64,000 bases of DNA from Anabaena minutissima FACHB-250. Its GTDB lineage: Bacteria; Cyanobacteriota; Cyanobacteriia; Cyanobacteriales; Nostocaceae. Below, in pieces: positions 37,540 to 46,291 of this stretch. A model generated the notes under the pieces. The model did not search any database and was not told where the DNA came from. It was given only the letters and a program-made list of their open reading frames with translations. A program made the position numbers and the translations under genes. The stretch lies in contig NZ_JACJRG010000005.1 of NCBI RefSeq assembly GCF_014697125.1, forward strand, positions 174,286 to 238,285, read 5' to 3'. The number at the start of each line of letters is the position of its first letter. Position 1 is the first letter of the stretch.

Positions 37540-37826
37540 GAAAAAAACACTCCTTGATGTGGACTGAATTAAAGGTGGGGAGTGGGGACTGGGGATTAAG
37601 TCAATTATCCAGTCTTTAGCCTCTAGCTTCTAGTCTTTAGCCTTTAATTAAGTAATTGTACTTAAAATTTTTACCAAAATAGCTCATAATGAGCTTTTTG
37701 TGGAAGATATAAACAGACATATCAAAAATTTTTTTCAAAATCATTTGCTAGTAGGAACGATAAATTACCTTAGCGATATAGAATTACACTGTGAATCAGC
37801 AAAAAGAAACCAACCAATTTCAGTGT

Positions 37827-38294
37827 ATGGCGCGTCAACGCTCAATTATTTCATTACTTCTCGTACTGGTAGCAACGTTTCTAGTTAGTTGCGGCAGTCC
37901 CACTACCGCAGTTGCACCTCCAACTTACACAACTGCTCAACTTGAGAAAATTCAGGTACACTCACCTGAGATTAAAGCTGTGCGCGATCGCGCAGGTGAA
38001 CTGAAAACCCTGATTCAAAAAGGTGACTGGATCAATGTGGGTAATTTTATCCACGGCCCTATTACAGAAGCTAGGTTGAGCATAACTTATATCACACCCA
38101 ACCTACTCCCTAAAGAACAATCCGCAGCCCGGCAAATTAACAAAGATTTGCTCAGTCACTTGGTTAAAATCGATCAGGCGGCTAGTGCTGGTAATACTCA
38201 ACTGGCCTTAAGTAATTATCAAGCTGCTTTTGCAGATATTGATAAATTCATTCAACTGCTGCCTGAAACCAGCAGCGAATCAGAGGCTAGCTAG
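37827..38294 (+). CDS. psbQ: Photosystem II protein PsbQ (CyanoQ), lipoprotein
   Basis: 155 residues from ATG 37827. A lipoprotein signal (SIISLLLVLVATFLVSCGS, lipobox LVSC) anchors it on the lumenal face; the mature part is a four-helix bundle of about 130 residues, with VRDRAGELKTLIQKGDWINV and FIHGPITEARLSITYITPNL typical of CyanoQ. It stabilises the oxygen-evolving side of photosystem II. An in-frame GTG at 37791 would add 12 polar residues before the signal and is unlikely. Confidence 0.88.
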   Translation: MARQRSIISLLLVLVATFLVSCGSPTTAVAPPTYTTAQLEKIQVHSPEIKAVRDRAGELKTLIQKGDWINVGNFIHGPITEARLSITYITPNLLPKEQSAARQINKDLLSHLVKIDQAASAGNTQLALSNYQAAFADIDKFIQLLPETSSESEAS

Positions 38295-38385
38295 GATAGG
38301 GGATAGGGGACAGGGGAGACAAGGGAGAATTTTTTCTCAGTTCTCAATGACCCATTCCCTATTCCCTCTCTCATAAGCAAAAATC

Positions 38386-39474
38386 ATGGATGTAGCGATT
38401 ATCGGTTGTGGCGTAGTTGGGGCAGCGATCGCCTATGAACTCAGTCAAATTCCAGGAATCAAAATTACAGTATTTGACAAACAGCCCCCAGCACAAGCTT
38501 CTACAGGTGCAGCACTGGGTGTTTTGGTGGGGATAATTAGCCATAAAATCAAGGGCAAAGCTTGGCAATTACGACAAACCAGCATCCAACGTTATGAAAC
38601 TTTAATTCCTGAACTGGAAGCATTAACAGGGCGTACCATCCCTTTTAACCGTCAAGGTATTCTCAACCTTTGTCTAGAAGACGAAAACTTAGAAGGCTGG
38701 GAAAAGTTAGCAGAAGTGCGTCACTCCCAAGGCTGGAAGTTGGAAATTTGGGATAAGGCTAAACTCAAAGATATTTGTCCGCAAGTTAATCACCCCCAAG
38801 TTACTGGTGCTGTCTACTCTCCCCAAGACCGCCAACTTGACCCCACTGCGTTGACTTTGGCTTTAGTTGAGGCAGCCCAGCAAAAAGGCGTAAATTTTCA
38901 GTTTGGTGTCAATGTTTTAGGTATATCCAGTCCAGAGAATAGCAAATGTACCTCTGTGGAAACAACAGCAGGTAATTTCACCGCCGATTGGATAATTATC
39001 TCGGCTGGGTTAGGTTCTACTGCATTAACAGCCCAATTAAATCAAAAAATAGATATTCGTCCTGTACTGGGGCAAGCCTTGCAAGTATCCCTAGGGCATC
39101 CGTTAGGCAACTCTGACTTTCAACCAGCCATCAACGGTAGTGATGTGCATATCGTCCCGATTGGTGGCGGCGACTACTGGATAGGTGCAACAGTGGAGTT
39201 TTCTGTAGATAGTGATGAGATTTTAGCCAATCAAGAATTATTGGAGTCAGTAAAACAAAAAGCGATCGCCTGTTGTCCAGAGTTAGCTACAGCCAAAATC
39301 ATCCGCACTTGGTCAGGTTTACGTCCCCGTCCCGAAGGTCGTCCAGCACCAGTTATTGGTGAATTGCCAGGGTTTAGTAATGTTCTGTTAGCCACTGGAC
39401 ATTATCGTAATGGGGTTTTGCTTGCACCAGCTACAGCGAGCATAATTCGAGAACACATAATTCGTAATTCGTAA
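38386..39474 (+). CDS. FAD-dependent amino acid oxidase-type protein (DAO family)
   Basis: 362 residues. The dinucleotide fold IIGCGVVGAAIAYELSQ opens the protein; FDKQPPAQASTGAALG binds the FAD ribose; RTWSGLRPRPEGRPAPVIG and ATGHYRNGVLLAPATA near the C-terminus are typical of glycine oxidase (ThiO) and DadA. ThiO makes the imine for the thiazole of thiamine; which amine this enzyme uses cannot be read from sequence. The last codons (IIRNS) and stop come from an AATTCGTAATTCGTAA repeat. Confidence 0.83.
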   Translation: MDVAIIGCGVVGAAIAYELSQIPGIKITVFDKQPPAQASTGAALGVLVGIISHKIKGKAWQLRQTSIQRYETLIPELEALTGRTIPFNRQGILNLCLEDENLEGWEKLAEVRHSQGWKLEIWDKAKLKDICPQVNHPQVTGAVYSPQDRQLDPTALTLALVEAAQQKGVNFQFGVNVLGISSPENSKCTSVETTAGNFTADWIIISAGLGSTALTAQLNQKIDIRPVLGQALQVSLGHPLGNSDFQPAINGSDVHIVPIGGGDYWIGATVEFSVDSDEILANQELLESVKQKAIACCPELATAKIIRTWSGLRPRPEGRPAPVIGELPGFSNVLLATGHYRNGVLLAPATASIIREHIIRNS

Positions 39475-39479
39475 CGATG

Positions 39480-39520
39480 CTCCCCCTGTCCCCTGTCACC
39501 TGTCCCCTGTCACCTTCTCC
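39480..39520. repeat. CCTGTCACCTGTCCC short repeats at the devA 3' end
   Basis: Alternating CCTGTCA and CCTGTCCC units. On the minus strand they encode the last devA residues (VTGDR) and its TGA stop. Confidence 0.65.
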
Positions 39521-40227
39521 CCTACAGTGACTCCATTTCTAACCAGATGACCATCTTCCATGTAAATAATACGGTCGGCGATATCTAAAATGCGGTTGTC
39601 GTGGGTAACTAGTAAGATGGTACAGCTTTGCTCTTTGGCTAGTTTCTGCATTAGTTCCACGACATCGCGACCGGATTGTTTGTCAAGGGCTGCTGTTGGT
39701 TCATCTGCTAAGACAATTTTAGGCTGACTGACTAAAGCACGAGCGATCGCCACTCGTTGTTTTTGTCCTCCTGATAAATTATCTGGGTAGTAATGTAGTC
39801 TCTCTCCTAATCCGACTTCTTCTAGGATATGTTGCGATCGCTTCAGCATTTCTTGAGGTGAAATTTTCGCTTGCACTTCCAAACCCATACGGACATTTTG
39901 AATTGCAGTCAAGCTACCATGCAGGTTATGCGCTTGGAAAATATAACCGTTATTGCGTCGCGCTTGAGTTAACTGTTTACTACTAGCGTCACAAAGTTCT
40001 TTACCTAATATTCGCAAGCTACCCGACTGGGCAGAACGCAAACCACCGACTAAAGTCAGCAAGGTAGTTTTCCCAGAACCAGAAGGCCCTGTCATAATCA
40101 CAATTTCCCCGGCATTAATTTCCAGGTTGATATTAAATAAAACCTGCTTTTGGAGTGAACCACTACCAAAGTAATGATCTAAATTTTCAATAAAAATCAC
40201 AGGTTCAGAATTATTAAAAGTCTGCAT
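39496..40227 (-). CDS. devA: DevA-type ABC exporter ATPase
   Basis: 243 residues. Walker A GPSGSGKTTLL, Q-loop IFQAHNLHG, signature LSGGQKQRVAIARALV, Walker B IVLADEPTAALD, H-loop VTHDNRI. It is the ATPase of a DevBCA system; DevBCA pumps of Nostocales work with TolC to export envelope glycolipids or other compounds. This genome probably holds several dev-like sets, so this one need not be the heterocyst glycolipid exporter. Its C-terminal VTGDR is encoded by a short tandem repeat. It follows devC by 76 bp. Confidence 0.9.
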   Translation of the reverse strand: MQTFNNSEPVIFIENLDHYFGSGSLQKQVLFNINLEINAGEIVIMTGPSGSGKTTLLTLVGGLRSAQSGSLRILGKELCDASSKQLTQARRNNGYIFQAHNLHGSLTAIQNVRMGLEVQAKISPQEMLKRSQHILEEVGLGERLHYYPDNLSGGQKQRVAIARALVSQPKIVLADEPTAALDKQSGRDVVELMQKLAKEQSCTILLVTHDNRILDIADRIIYMEDGHLVRNGVTVGEKVTGDR

Positions 40228-40303
40228 GATACTAATTTGTATTTAGTTATTAGTCATTAGTGATTAGCTTCTCTACCCTGTCACCTGTCACCTGTCCCCT
40301 TCC

Positions 40304-41479
40304 TCAAAACATATCCGCCGGGTCAGCCGCTTGCAATCTCCGAGTGGCGATCGCTCCAGAAAAAGCACACATAATTATTGTTAAAAAGAAAACTATTATG
40401 GCTCTCATTGCGGTCATATATATTGGTAAATTTGTCGCATTTGCAGCCAACTGATATAGTCCCAAAGGCAATATAAATCCGGGAATGAAACCCAATGCTG
40501 CTAATATAATTGCCTCTTCAAAAATCACACCCAATAGATAAGAATTAGGATAGCCCATTGCTTTGAAGGTGGCGTATTCTTTCATGTGGGCATTAACATC
40601 TGTTGAGAGGACTTGATAGACAATAATGACACCCACCATGAAACCCATTGATACACCTAAACTAAAAATAAAACCAATAGGGCTTTCTTTTTTCCAATAG
40701 TCTTCTTCAAATTTGATATATTCTGCACGAGTTAATACTTTGATATCTTCACTTTTTAAGTACGCTTTTAAAGCTGTTGCTACCTGCTGGGTGTCATATC
40801 CTGGTTGAATATTAATCAAGCCTAAACTAATACTTCCTGCTTTTCTTCTGGGGAATAACCGCAAAAAGTTTTCATCACTAGAAACCAAAGTACCATCCGT
40901 GCCAAAGGATGCCCCTAACTTGAATAATCCCCCAATAGTAATAGTACGTTTATCTACTTCTGTGGTGACAAGTTTACCTGCATCAATTTGCTGAAAAACT
41001 TGTGCATATTCTCCTCTGGCAGCGCGGTCAAAAACAAAGGTTTCTGGTAGCTTAATTTTATCTAGCTGACTGTTAACTTCTGGTATATTCAGGGCTACTT
41101 GCTCAGGATTAAACCCAATTGCTTGTACTGTAGTTTTCTGGCGAGTTTGGGGGTTTTTCCAAGTCACTAAACCGACATACATGGCTTCTGCTGACTTTAC
41201 ACCCGGTACATCCGCAGCTTGTAAGAGTCGTCGCCGGGAGAAGGTCGCCAAATTTTGCATATTCCGGCTTTGGGGACTGATTAATATAATGTCTGCCAGG
41301 AAGGTACGATTAAGGCGGGTGTTGCTGTCATACAAGGCATTTTGAAAGCCAAGCTGCATAAAAATTAGGACATCAGCAAAGGCAATACCTGCTAATGCAA
41401 CAAGTAAGCGACTTTTGTGATGGCTGAGTTGTAACCATCCGAGGGGTGTACGCCGTTGGAGTTCTAGAATTAATCCCAT
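40304..41479 (-). CDS. devC: DevC-type ABC exporter permease (MacB-like)
   Basis: 391 residues with an N-terminal helix (LLVALAGIAFADVLIFMQLG), a large periplasmic domain (about 45-265) and three C-terminal helices (FIFSLGVSMGFMVGVIIVYQ, EEAIILAALGFIPGF, AIIVFFLTIIMCAFSG), the FtsX/MacB topology. RRTPLGWLQLSHHKSRLLVA is the DevC start pattern. The ATG at 41479 overlaps the devB stop (TGATG), showing translational coupling. Confidence 0.9.
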   Translation of the reverse strand: MGLILELQRRTPLGWLQLSHHKSRLLVALAGIAFADVLIFMQLGFQNALYDSNTRLNRTFLADIILISPQSRNMQNLATFSRRRLLQAADVPGVKSAEAMYVGLVTWKNPQTRQKTTVQAIGFNPEQVALNIPEVNSQLDKIKLPETFVFDRAARGEYAQVFQQIDAGKLVTTEVDKRTITIGGLFKLGASFGTDGTLVSSDENFLRLFPRRKAGSISLGLINIQPGYDTQQVATALKAYLKSEDIKVLTRAEYIKFEEDYWKKESPIGFIFSLGVSMGFMVGVIIVYQVLSTDVNAHMKEYATFKAMGYPNSYLLGVIFEEAIILAALGFIPGFILPLGLYQLAANATNLPIYMTAMRAIIVFFLTIIMCAFSGAIATRRLQAADPADMF

Positions 41480-42786
41480 CACAGTTCAATTACCGCCTTG
41501 ATTTGCAAATTGGTAAATTTTGCGGCTTTATCGCTGGAAGTTTCATCTAGTTGTACATGAACTTCTACAACTCTGGAATCAATATTTTCACTGGGGTCAG
41601 TGTTGATAATGTTTTGTCGTTGAACTTTCCAGCCAATCCAATCTACTGTTCCTTGTAATTTGCCTTGGAGAGAATTACTTGATATCTGTACCTGTTGTCC
41701 GGGTAGGACTTTGTTGACATCGCTTTGGTAAACTTCCACCACTGCATACATTTGGTTAGTTTGCCCAATTTCCACGATGCCGTCGTTAGATACTATTTCA
41801 CCTGCACGGGTATGAATATCAAATATCACACCATCTTGGGGAGATTTAACATAGGTTTGGGCTAGATTTGCTTGGGCTTGTTTGGCAGATGCGATCGCCC
41901 GGTTAACTTCGGCTTTAGCTGCGGCTATATCTACGGGACGCACTTCAGCTATTTTGTCTAAGGTGGCTGCTGCTGCACTCACTTGCTGGTCGCCAGTGGC
42001 GTTCATTCTAGCTAAGGCGGTTTTGGCTTCGCTGATTTGCCTGCGTCCAGTGCTATCAATTCTTTGCAGATTAGCTTTGGCTTCATTCCACTGCTGGATA
42101 ATGGTATCTACACTTAACCTTTTGCTGTCAAATGCAGATTGGGAAATTGCCCCGTCAGTATAAAGTTGCTGGTAGCGTTGAAATTCTACTTGGGCGTTTT
42201 TTAATTCTGCGTCTAATCTTTTAATAGTAGCTTGTTGGGCTGTAGTTTCACCTTGCAACTGGGCTTCTAACCTAGCAACCGTTTGCTGTTGTTCTCCGTT
42301 ACTCCCTACTGTCTGTGCCTGTAAGCGGGCGATTTCGGCTTTTTGGGCAAGTATTTCGCCATCTTTAGCCCCCAATTGCACTTTTTCTAAGTTTATCTGG
42401 GCAAATTTCACCGCCGCTTGGGCTTCTTGATATGCTGCTTGTAGGCGATCGCGATTATCTAAAATTGCAATTACTTGTCCAGCTTTTACTCTATCCCCTT
42501 CTTTAACTAATAGTGTCTCTACCCGACTCCCTTGACTAGATGAGGGTGCAGAAACTTTAATTGCCGTTCCTTTTGGCTCTAGTCTACCCAAAGCTGTCAC
42601 CGTTGTGACTGGCGGTAGGCTGACTTGGGTAATTTCGCTAGCACTAGAAGATTGTGCTTGACTTTGCCAAAATCTATAACCATTAAGTCCGGCGATCGCA
42701 AAACCTGTAGCTGCTGCCAGTATGATGAATGGGCGAGAGCTAGGTTTGAAAAATGCGGAACTTTTAGCTGCTATATCGCGCACCAT
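41479..42786 (-). CDS. devB: DevB-type periplasmic adaptor (membrane fusion protein)
   Basis: 435 residues: one N-terminal membrane helix (FIILAAATGFAIAGLNGYRF), a lipoyl/barrel-sandwich half (VETLLVKEGDRVKAGQVIAI), a long coiled-coil hairpin (about 120-300, rich in Ala, Gln and Glu), the second lipoyl half (YVKSPQDGVIFDIHTRAGE) and a beta-barrel. It would bridge DevCA and an outer-membrane TolC. First gene of devBCA; it diverges from a TetR-type regulator, with a 30-bp palindrome between them. Confidence 0.9.
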   Translation of the reverse strand: MVRDIAAKSSAFFKPSSRPFIILAAATGFAIAGLNGYRFWQSQAQSSSASEITQVSLPPVTTVTALGRLEPKGTAIKVSAPSSSQGSRVETLLVKEGDRVKAGQVIAILDNRDRLQAAYQEAQAAVKFAQINLEKVQLGAKDGEILAQKAEIARLQAQTVGSNGEQQQTVARLEAQLQGETTAQQATIKRLDAELKNAQVEFQRYQQLYTDGAISQSAFDSKRLSVDTIIQQWNEAKANLQRIDSTGRRQISEAKTALARMNATGDQQVSAAAATLDKIAEVRPVDIAAAKAEVNRAIASAKQAQANLAQTYVKSPQDGVIFDIHTRAGEIVSNDGIVEIGQTNQMYAVVEVYQSDVNKVLPGQQVQISSNSLQGKLQGTVDWIGWKVQRQNIINTDPSENIDSRVVEVHVQLDETSSDKAAKFTNLQIKAVIEL

Positions 42787-42819
42787 AAGCCCTCTTTTCT
42801 TCGTATGCTAAATAAACTA

Positions 42820-42849
42820 TTTAGTTTAGTTATCTAAAACTAAACTAAA
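42820..42849. promoter_or_regulatory. 30-bp perfect palindrome, probable TetR operator
   Basis: TTTAGTTTAGTT (42820-42831) and AACTAAACTAAA (42838-42849) are exact reverse complements around ATCTAA. It lies 34 bp upstream of devB and 15 bp upstream of the regulator start, where a repressor could block both promoters. Confidence 0.75.
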
Positions 42850-42864
42850 CTGTCCATTACAATA

Positions 42865-43794
42865 ATGTCAAGGGTCTTCTGGGAAAATAAAAGACTAGAT
42901 GCCAGTATTTGTTCCTCACTCTCCACTCCCGATGTCCAAAAGATGCGAAAAAAGAAGATACAAACAGAAGATAAAGTAGACGCTATCCTTGCTGGTGCGA
43001 TGCAAGAGTTTTTGATACACGGTTATGCTGCTACATCAATGGATAGGGTGACAGCCGCCGCAGGTGTTTCTAAAACAACTGTCTACAGCTATTTTCAAGA
43101 TAAAGAGGGATTATTCACCGCTTTAATTGAACGACTTGCAAAAGAAAAATATCTTGCAGTCCAAGACCCAGAATTTTTACAAGGAGAACCACAGCTAGTT
43201 CTACGCCGCCTAGCAAACCATATTTTGGCTCAAGTCCATCAAGAACAAGAGTTGTTAAACTTGGTGAGATTGATTATTGGGGAGTCTGGACGCTTTCCCT
43301 CTCTAGCAAGGGTCTTTGTCAGCAATATAGATAAGCCTGGCTTGGATTTGGTGAGTCAGTATTTTACTGATCATCCAGAACTGCAATTACCTGACCCGCA
43401 AGTAGCAGCACGTATTTTTCTGGGGACATTGATACATTTCACGATTATTAACAGTATGCTGCATGGTCAAGATATTCTACCAATGGAGTGCGATCGCCTC
43501 ATTGACAACCTAGTCAAATTGATGACGATAAATCTCTCAAATAGTACGTCTACTAATCAGTATTCTGGGACTAAGCAGAAATCACCTAGACGCAAACGCA
43601 ATGCTTCGGGTAAGTTTGAGATGGACTACGGTAATGAGCCTAAGCAATTGAGGTCTATTAGATTGACAGATGCAGCTTGGGAAAAGTTAGCAGAACTAGC
43701 AGCTAAACATAACTTGACTCGTACTGAAGCCATTGAAATCTTTGCTAGTCAAGGCTTTGTAGAGAATCATGAGCCAGACATTTCAGGGTTATAG
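42865..43794 (+). CDS. TetR-family regulator with C-terminal ribbon-helix-helix domain
   Basis: 309 residues. A TetR helix-turn-helix (about 40-85: AATSMDRVTAAAGVSKTTVY, SYFQDKEGLFTALI) and a helical ligand domain (about 90-225) are followed by a basic linker (KQKSPRRKRNASGKF) and, at about 262-300, RSIRLTDAAWEKLAELAAKH then NLTRTEAIEIFAS, which reads as a ribbon-helix-helix (CopG/Arc-like) unit. Two DNA-binding modules in one TetR protein are unusual. An internal ATG at 42943 (MRKKKIQ) may be the true start. It is divergent from devBCA and probably represses it and itself through the palindrome at 42820-42849. Confidence 0.83.
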   Translation: MSRVFWENKRLDASICSSLSTPDVQKMRKKKIQTEDKVDAILAGAMQEFLIHGYAATSMDRVTAAAGVSKTTVYSYFQDKEGLFTALIERLAKEKYLAVQDPEFLQGEPQLVLRRLANHILAQVHQEQELLNLVRLIIGESGRFPSLARVFVSNIDKPGLDLVSQYFTDHPELQLPDPQVAARIFLGTLIHFTIINSMLHGQDILPMECDRLIDNLVKLMTINLSNSTSTNQYSGTKQKSPRRKRNASGKFEMDYGNEPKQLRSIRLTDAAWEKLAELAAKHNLTRTEAIEIFASQGFVENHEPDISGL

Positions 43795-43807
43795 TTGCCG
43801 AATATAT

Positions 43808-43876
43808 GTATATACATGGGAAAATGTAAAACTTCAAGTAGATACCTTCTATGCCTTGTAAAGTGTATATACATGG
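43808..43876. repeat. Paired GTATATACATGG direct repeats
   Basis: GTATATACATGG occurs at 43808-43819 and again at 43865-43876, each followed by a run of A. They lie just after the TetR gene; role unknown. Confidence 0.45.
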
Positions 43877-43906
43877 AAAATTTTTACACGTTAGTTTTGA
43901 AGGTTC

Positions 43907-43932
43907 GTAGTAAGGACTTTAGTCCTTACTAC
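43907..43932. repeat. Perfect hairpin, GTAGTAAGGACT family
   Basis: GTAGTAAGGACT and AGTCCTTACTAC enclose TT. The same arm forms the ends of the element at 56981-57082. It lies between the convergent TetR and deacetylase genes and may insulate their transcripts. Confidence 0.6.
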
Positions 43933-43979
43933 AAAAAAAGCTTATCCCTCAATTCAAATTTGATGATCTACTACTCCCC

Positions 43980-44022
43980 ACTCAGCACGGGCTAAACGCC
44001 CCGCTACCGCTAACAGCACTCT
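43980..44022 (-). repeat. GGCTAAACGCC element inside a gene end
   Basis: Same element as at 13850-13966 and 27062-27100. Read on the minus strand it encodes the final residues SAVSGSGAFSPC and the TGA of the deacetylase gene. Confidence 0.7.
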
Positions 44023-44908
44023 CTTGCTTGTTAATTGGATGTTGTTTTTCAGCCATTTGTATAAGTTCTTGAGGCGATTTTCGCCGATTAACCATCAGAC
44101 GGGGAATTTGATAATAATTGTTGATGCAAGTGTGATTTAACACTTCATTGTTATATAAATATCCTGTGAGATAATATCTAGAAACATATAATGCTACCTG
44201 TTGATTAGTAGTTCCATAGGGATAGGCAAAATGAGATGCAACCTTTTGTTCTGGGTCTAAATCTTGTGTACACTGCCTTAATATTGTCCTGGCTTGTACA
44301 AGTTCCCTGAGTAACTCTCGACGTGATAGTTTAGTTAAATCTTTATGCTTCAGTCCGTGAGATTGAATATCATAAAAACCCTTTTGTAACCCTGCTCTTA
44401 ACTCCTGACATCCCAAGTGAGTTTTACTATTAATTCCAGGTTTAGCTAAATTGCCGGGATTGATAAATAAGACAACTTTTATTTTTTTATTATATTTTTT
44501 TTCTAGCTTCGATAAGATAGGCAATAATTTTGTATGTACTGATTTATAACCATCATCAAAAGAAATCATGATGGGCTTTTGTTGGCGATTTTTAGCTGGG
44601 ATTTCTTGGGATTTAGTTAAGAAAAAATCATATAAATCTTGAGTTGATAAAAACCAATAATCATTAACAACTAAATAGTCTAACAGTTTCTCTAGCTCTT
44701 GTTTAGAATACTGCATTTCATTAGTGTTGAGAGCTAGGGTAGTATTTTTCATGTCTACAAGGCCATGAAATCCCAAAATAGGCACTGTCGGCTCAGTGTG
44801 ATTTAAGTTAAGCACTGCTAATGAGATGACAGAAACTAGACCTAGGCTCAACGGAAAATTCTGAGATTTTTGAGTTTGTGCTGAAATTTGTTCTTTATCT
44901 TCTGTCAT
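43982..44908 (-). CDS. Polysaccharide deacetylase (NodB homology), membrane-anchored
   Basis: 308 residues from ATG 44908 (an in-frame TTG at 44935 is less likely). One N-terminal membrane helix (LSLGLVSVISLAVLNL) puts the enzyme outside the membrane. PILGFHGLVD and SFDDGYKSV carry motif 1 (catalytic Asp and metal Asp); DIQSHGLKHKDL is the metal HxxxH motif; HFAYPYGTTNQQV is motif 3. It would deacetylate an N-acetyl sugar polymer such as an exopolysaccharide or peptidoglycan. The last 12 residues, SAVSGSGAFSPC, are encoded by a dispersed repeat and are presumably an acquired tail. Confidence 0.86.
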   Translation of the reverse strand: MTEDKEQISAQTQKSQNFPLSLGLVSVISLAVLNLNHTEPTVPILGFHGLVDMKNTTLALNTNEMQYSKQELEKLLDYLVVNDYWFLSTQDLYDFFLTKSQEIPAKNRQQKPIMISFDDGYKSVHTKLLPILSKLEKKYNKKIKVVLFINPGNLAKPGINSKTHLGCQELRAGLQKGFYDIQSHGLKHKDLTKLSRRELLRELVQARTILRQCTQDLDPEQKVASHFAYPYGTTNQQVALYVSRYYLTGYLYNNEVLNHTCINNYYQIPRLMVNRRKSPQELIQMAEKQHPINKQESAVSGSGAFSPC

Positions 44909-45070
44909 TGTGGTAGTTGTTTCGCACCAAATCAATAATAAGGTGCGTTAGCTGTGCGATCGCTAAGTCATCAAAAATAAGCGCACCCTGAGTAGTTAGT
45001 AACTTTAGCATGCAATTTCTATTAATCTGGAAAAAGAAGTATGATACACTCTGGAAAACTTGAAAATTTT

Positions 45071-45089
45071 TTCATATGAATAATTATTC
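45071..45089. promoter_or_regulatory. Overlapping palindromes upstream of arsR-like gene
   Basis: TTCATATGAA (45071-45080) and GAATAATTATTC (45078-45089) are both perfect palindromes and overlap, 19 bp before the start. ArsR/SmtB repressors bind such AT-rich 12-2-12-like dyads between the promoter and the gene; a TATGAT -10-like box lies near 45041. Confidence 0.5.
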
Positions 45090-45107
45090 AAGCCATACCA
45101 AGGGTGA

Positions 45108-45416
45108 ATGATGAACCCAAAAACTGTATCATCTCCAGACTTTTGCGCCCGTCAACTCAAAGTTTTAGCAGATACGACACGTCTATCTGTTCTAAAAATT
45201 CTCATGGAAGGCCCTAAACACGTCGGAGAACTGAATGCTGTCTTGAAGCTAGAGCAGAGTTTGTTATCTCACCATTTAAAAATCTTGCGGGAAGCAGGCT
45301 TTGTGGAGGCGACACGAGATGGGAAAGCGGTACTTTACCACTTTGCTCCTACCATGCGACAAGACAACAGTGGTAAGGCCATTGATTTAGGCTGTTGTCT
45401 CCTCTCCTTTGAATAA
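45108..45416 (+). CDS. ArsR/SmtB-family transcription regulator
   Basis: 102 residues, winged helix. LKVLADTTRLSVLKILMEGP is the family N-terminus; the recognition helix is in LKLEQSLLSHHLKILREAGF; the wing is ATRDGKAVLYHF. The alpha-3 CxC metal site (ELCVC) is absent, with LEQS at that place; a C-terminal LGCCLLSFE has two adjacent cysteines that could bind arsenite or a metal, or sense redox state. It is 20 bp upstream of a complete pst operon, so it likely controls phosphate or arsenate-related uptake (inference). AGGG precedes the ATG pair at 45108/45111. Confidence 0.88.
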   Translation: MMNPKTVSSPDFCARQLKVLADTTRLSVLKILMEGPKHVGELNAVLKLEQSLLSHHLKILREAGFVEATRDGKAVLYHFAPTMRQDNSGKAIDLGCCLLSFE

Positions 45417-45436
45417 AATTTAGCAGCAATTTTTCA

Positions 45437-46291
45437 ATGACAAAACTCAAAACCCTAGTATTTATTACTGTTGGTTTCATAATTTGCTTAGGACTACAAT
45501 CTTGTACGCAACCATCCAAAATAGCCGCCCAAGAAAACGATAAATTACAGGGAAAGCTAGTTTTAACAGGTTCTAGTACAGTAGCACCGTTGGCGGCAGA
45601 AATTGGTAAGCGATTTGAATCAGAGTACCCTGATGTGCGCGTGGATGTGCAAACGGGGGGTTCATCTCGCGGTATTGCCGATGCTCGCACAGGCGTTGCT
45701 AATATTGGTATGGTGTCTCGTAGCCTCAAAGATGAGGAACAAGATTTACAAGCTTTTACGATCGCCCGCGATGGGATTGGCATAATTTTACACAAAGATA
45801 ATCCAGTAAAAGCCCTGTCAAATCAACAAATTGTCAATATTTACGCTGGTAAAATTAACAACTGGCAACAGTTTAATGGTGAAAATGCAACAATTACAGT
45901 TGTCAATAAAGCTGAAGGACGTTCTACCCTCGAATTGTTTCTTGGCTACTTCAAACTCAAGAATAGCGATATCAAACCATCGGTTGTGATTGGGGACAAT
46001 CAGCAAGGTATTAAGACAGTAGCAGGTAATCCCAATTCCATTGGTTATGTATCGATTGGTACGGCCGAATTTAGTCTCAACAACGGCGTTCCTATCAAAT
46101 TATTGCCCTTGAATGGAGTCACAGCCACCACAGAGAATGTCCAGAATGAGACATTTCCCCTTTCCCGCCCTCTGAATTTGGTGACTAAAACCAAGCCACA
46201 AGGTTTAGATAAAGCATTTATCGAGTTTGCACAGTCGCCACAAGTCCATGACATTGTTAAAAAACAGGATTTTGTCCCCGTCTCAAAGTGA
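45437..46291 (+). CDS. pstS: PstS-like phosphate-binding lipoprotein
   Basis: 284 residues. Lipoprotein signal FIICLGLQSC, then KLVLTGSSTVAPLAAEIGKR, VDVQTGGSSRGIADARTG and ANIGMVSRSLKDEE, the loops of the shorter PstS family. Sequence and export differ from the first PstS (signal peptidase I substrate, 347 residues), so affinity or selectivity may differ. It is second in an operon headed by the ArsR gene; the permease pstC begins inside its 3' end. Confidence 0.9.
   Translation: MTKLKTLVFITVGFIICLGLQSCTQPSKIAAQENDKLQGKLVLTGSSTVAPLAAEIGKRFESEYPDVRVDVQTGGSSRGIADARTGVANIGMVSRSLKDEEQDLQAFTIARDGIGIILHKDNPVKALSNQQIVNIYAGKINNWQQFNGENATITVVNKAEGRSTLELFLGYFKLKNSDIKPSVVIGDNQQGIKTVAGNPNSIGYVSIGTAEFSLNNGVPIKLLPLNGVTATTENVQNETFPLSRPLNLVTKTKPQGLDKAFIEFAQSPQVHDIVKKQDFVPVSK

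Noticed and set aside
43795..43995. Plus-strand frame of 66 codons after the TetR gene
   Set aside because: It runs through direct repeats and a perfect hairpin and into the opposite gene; likely chance.
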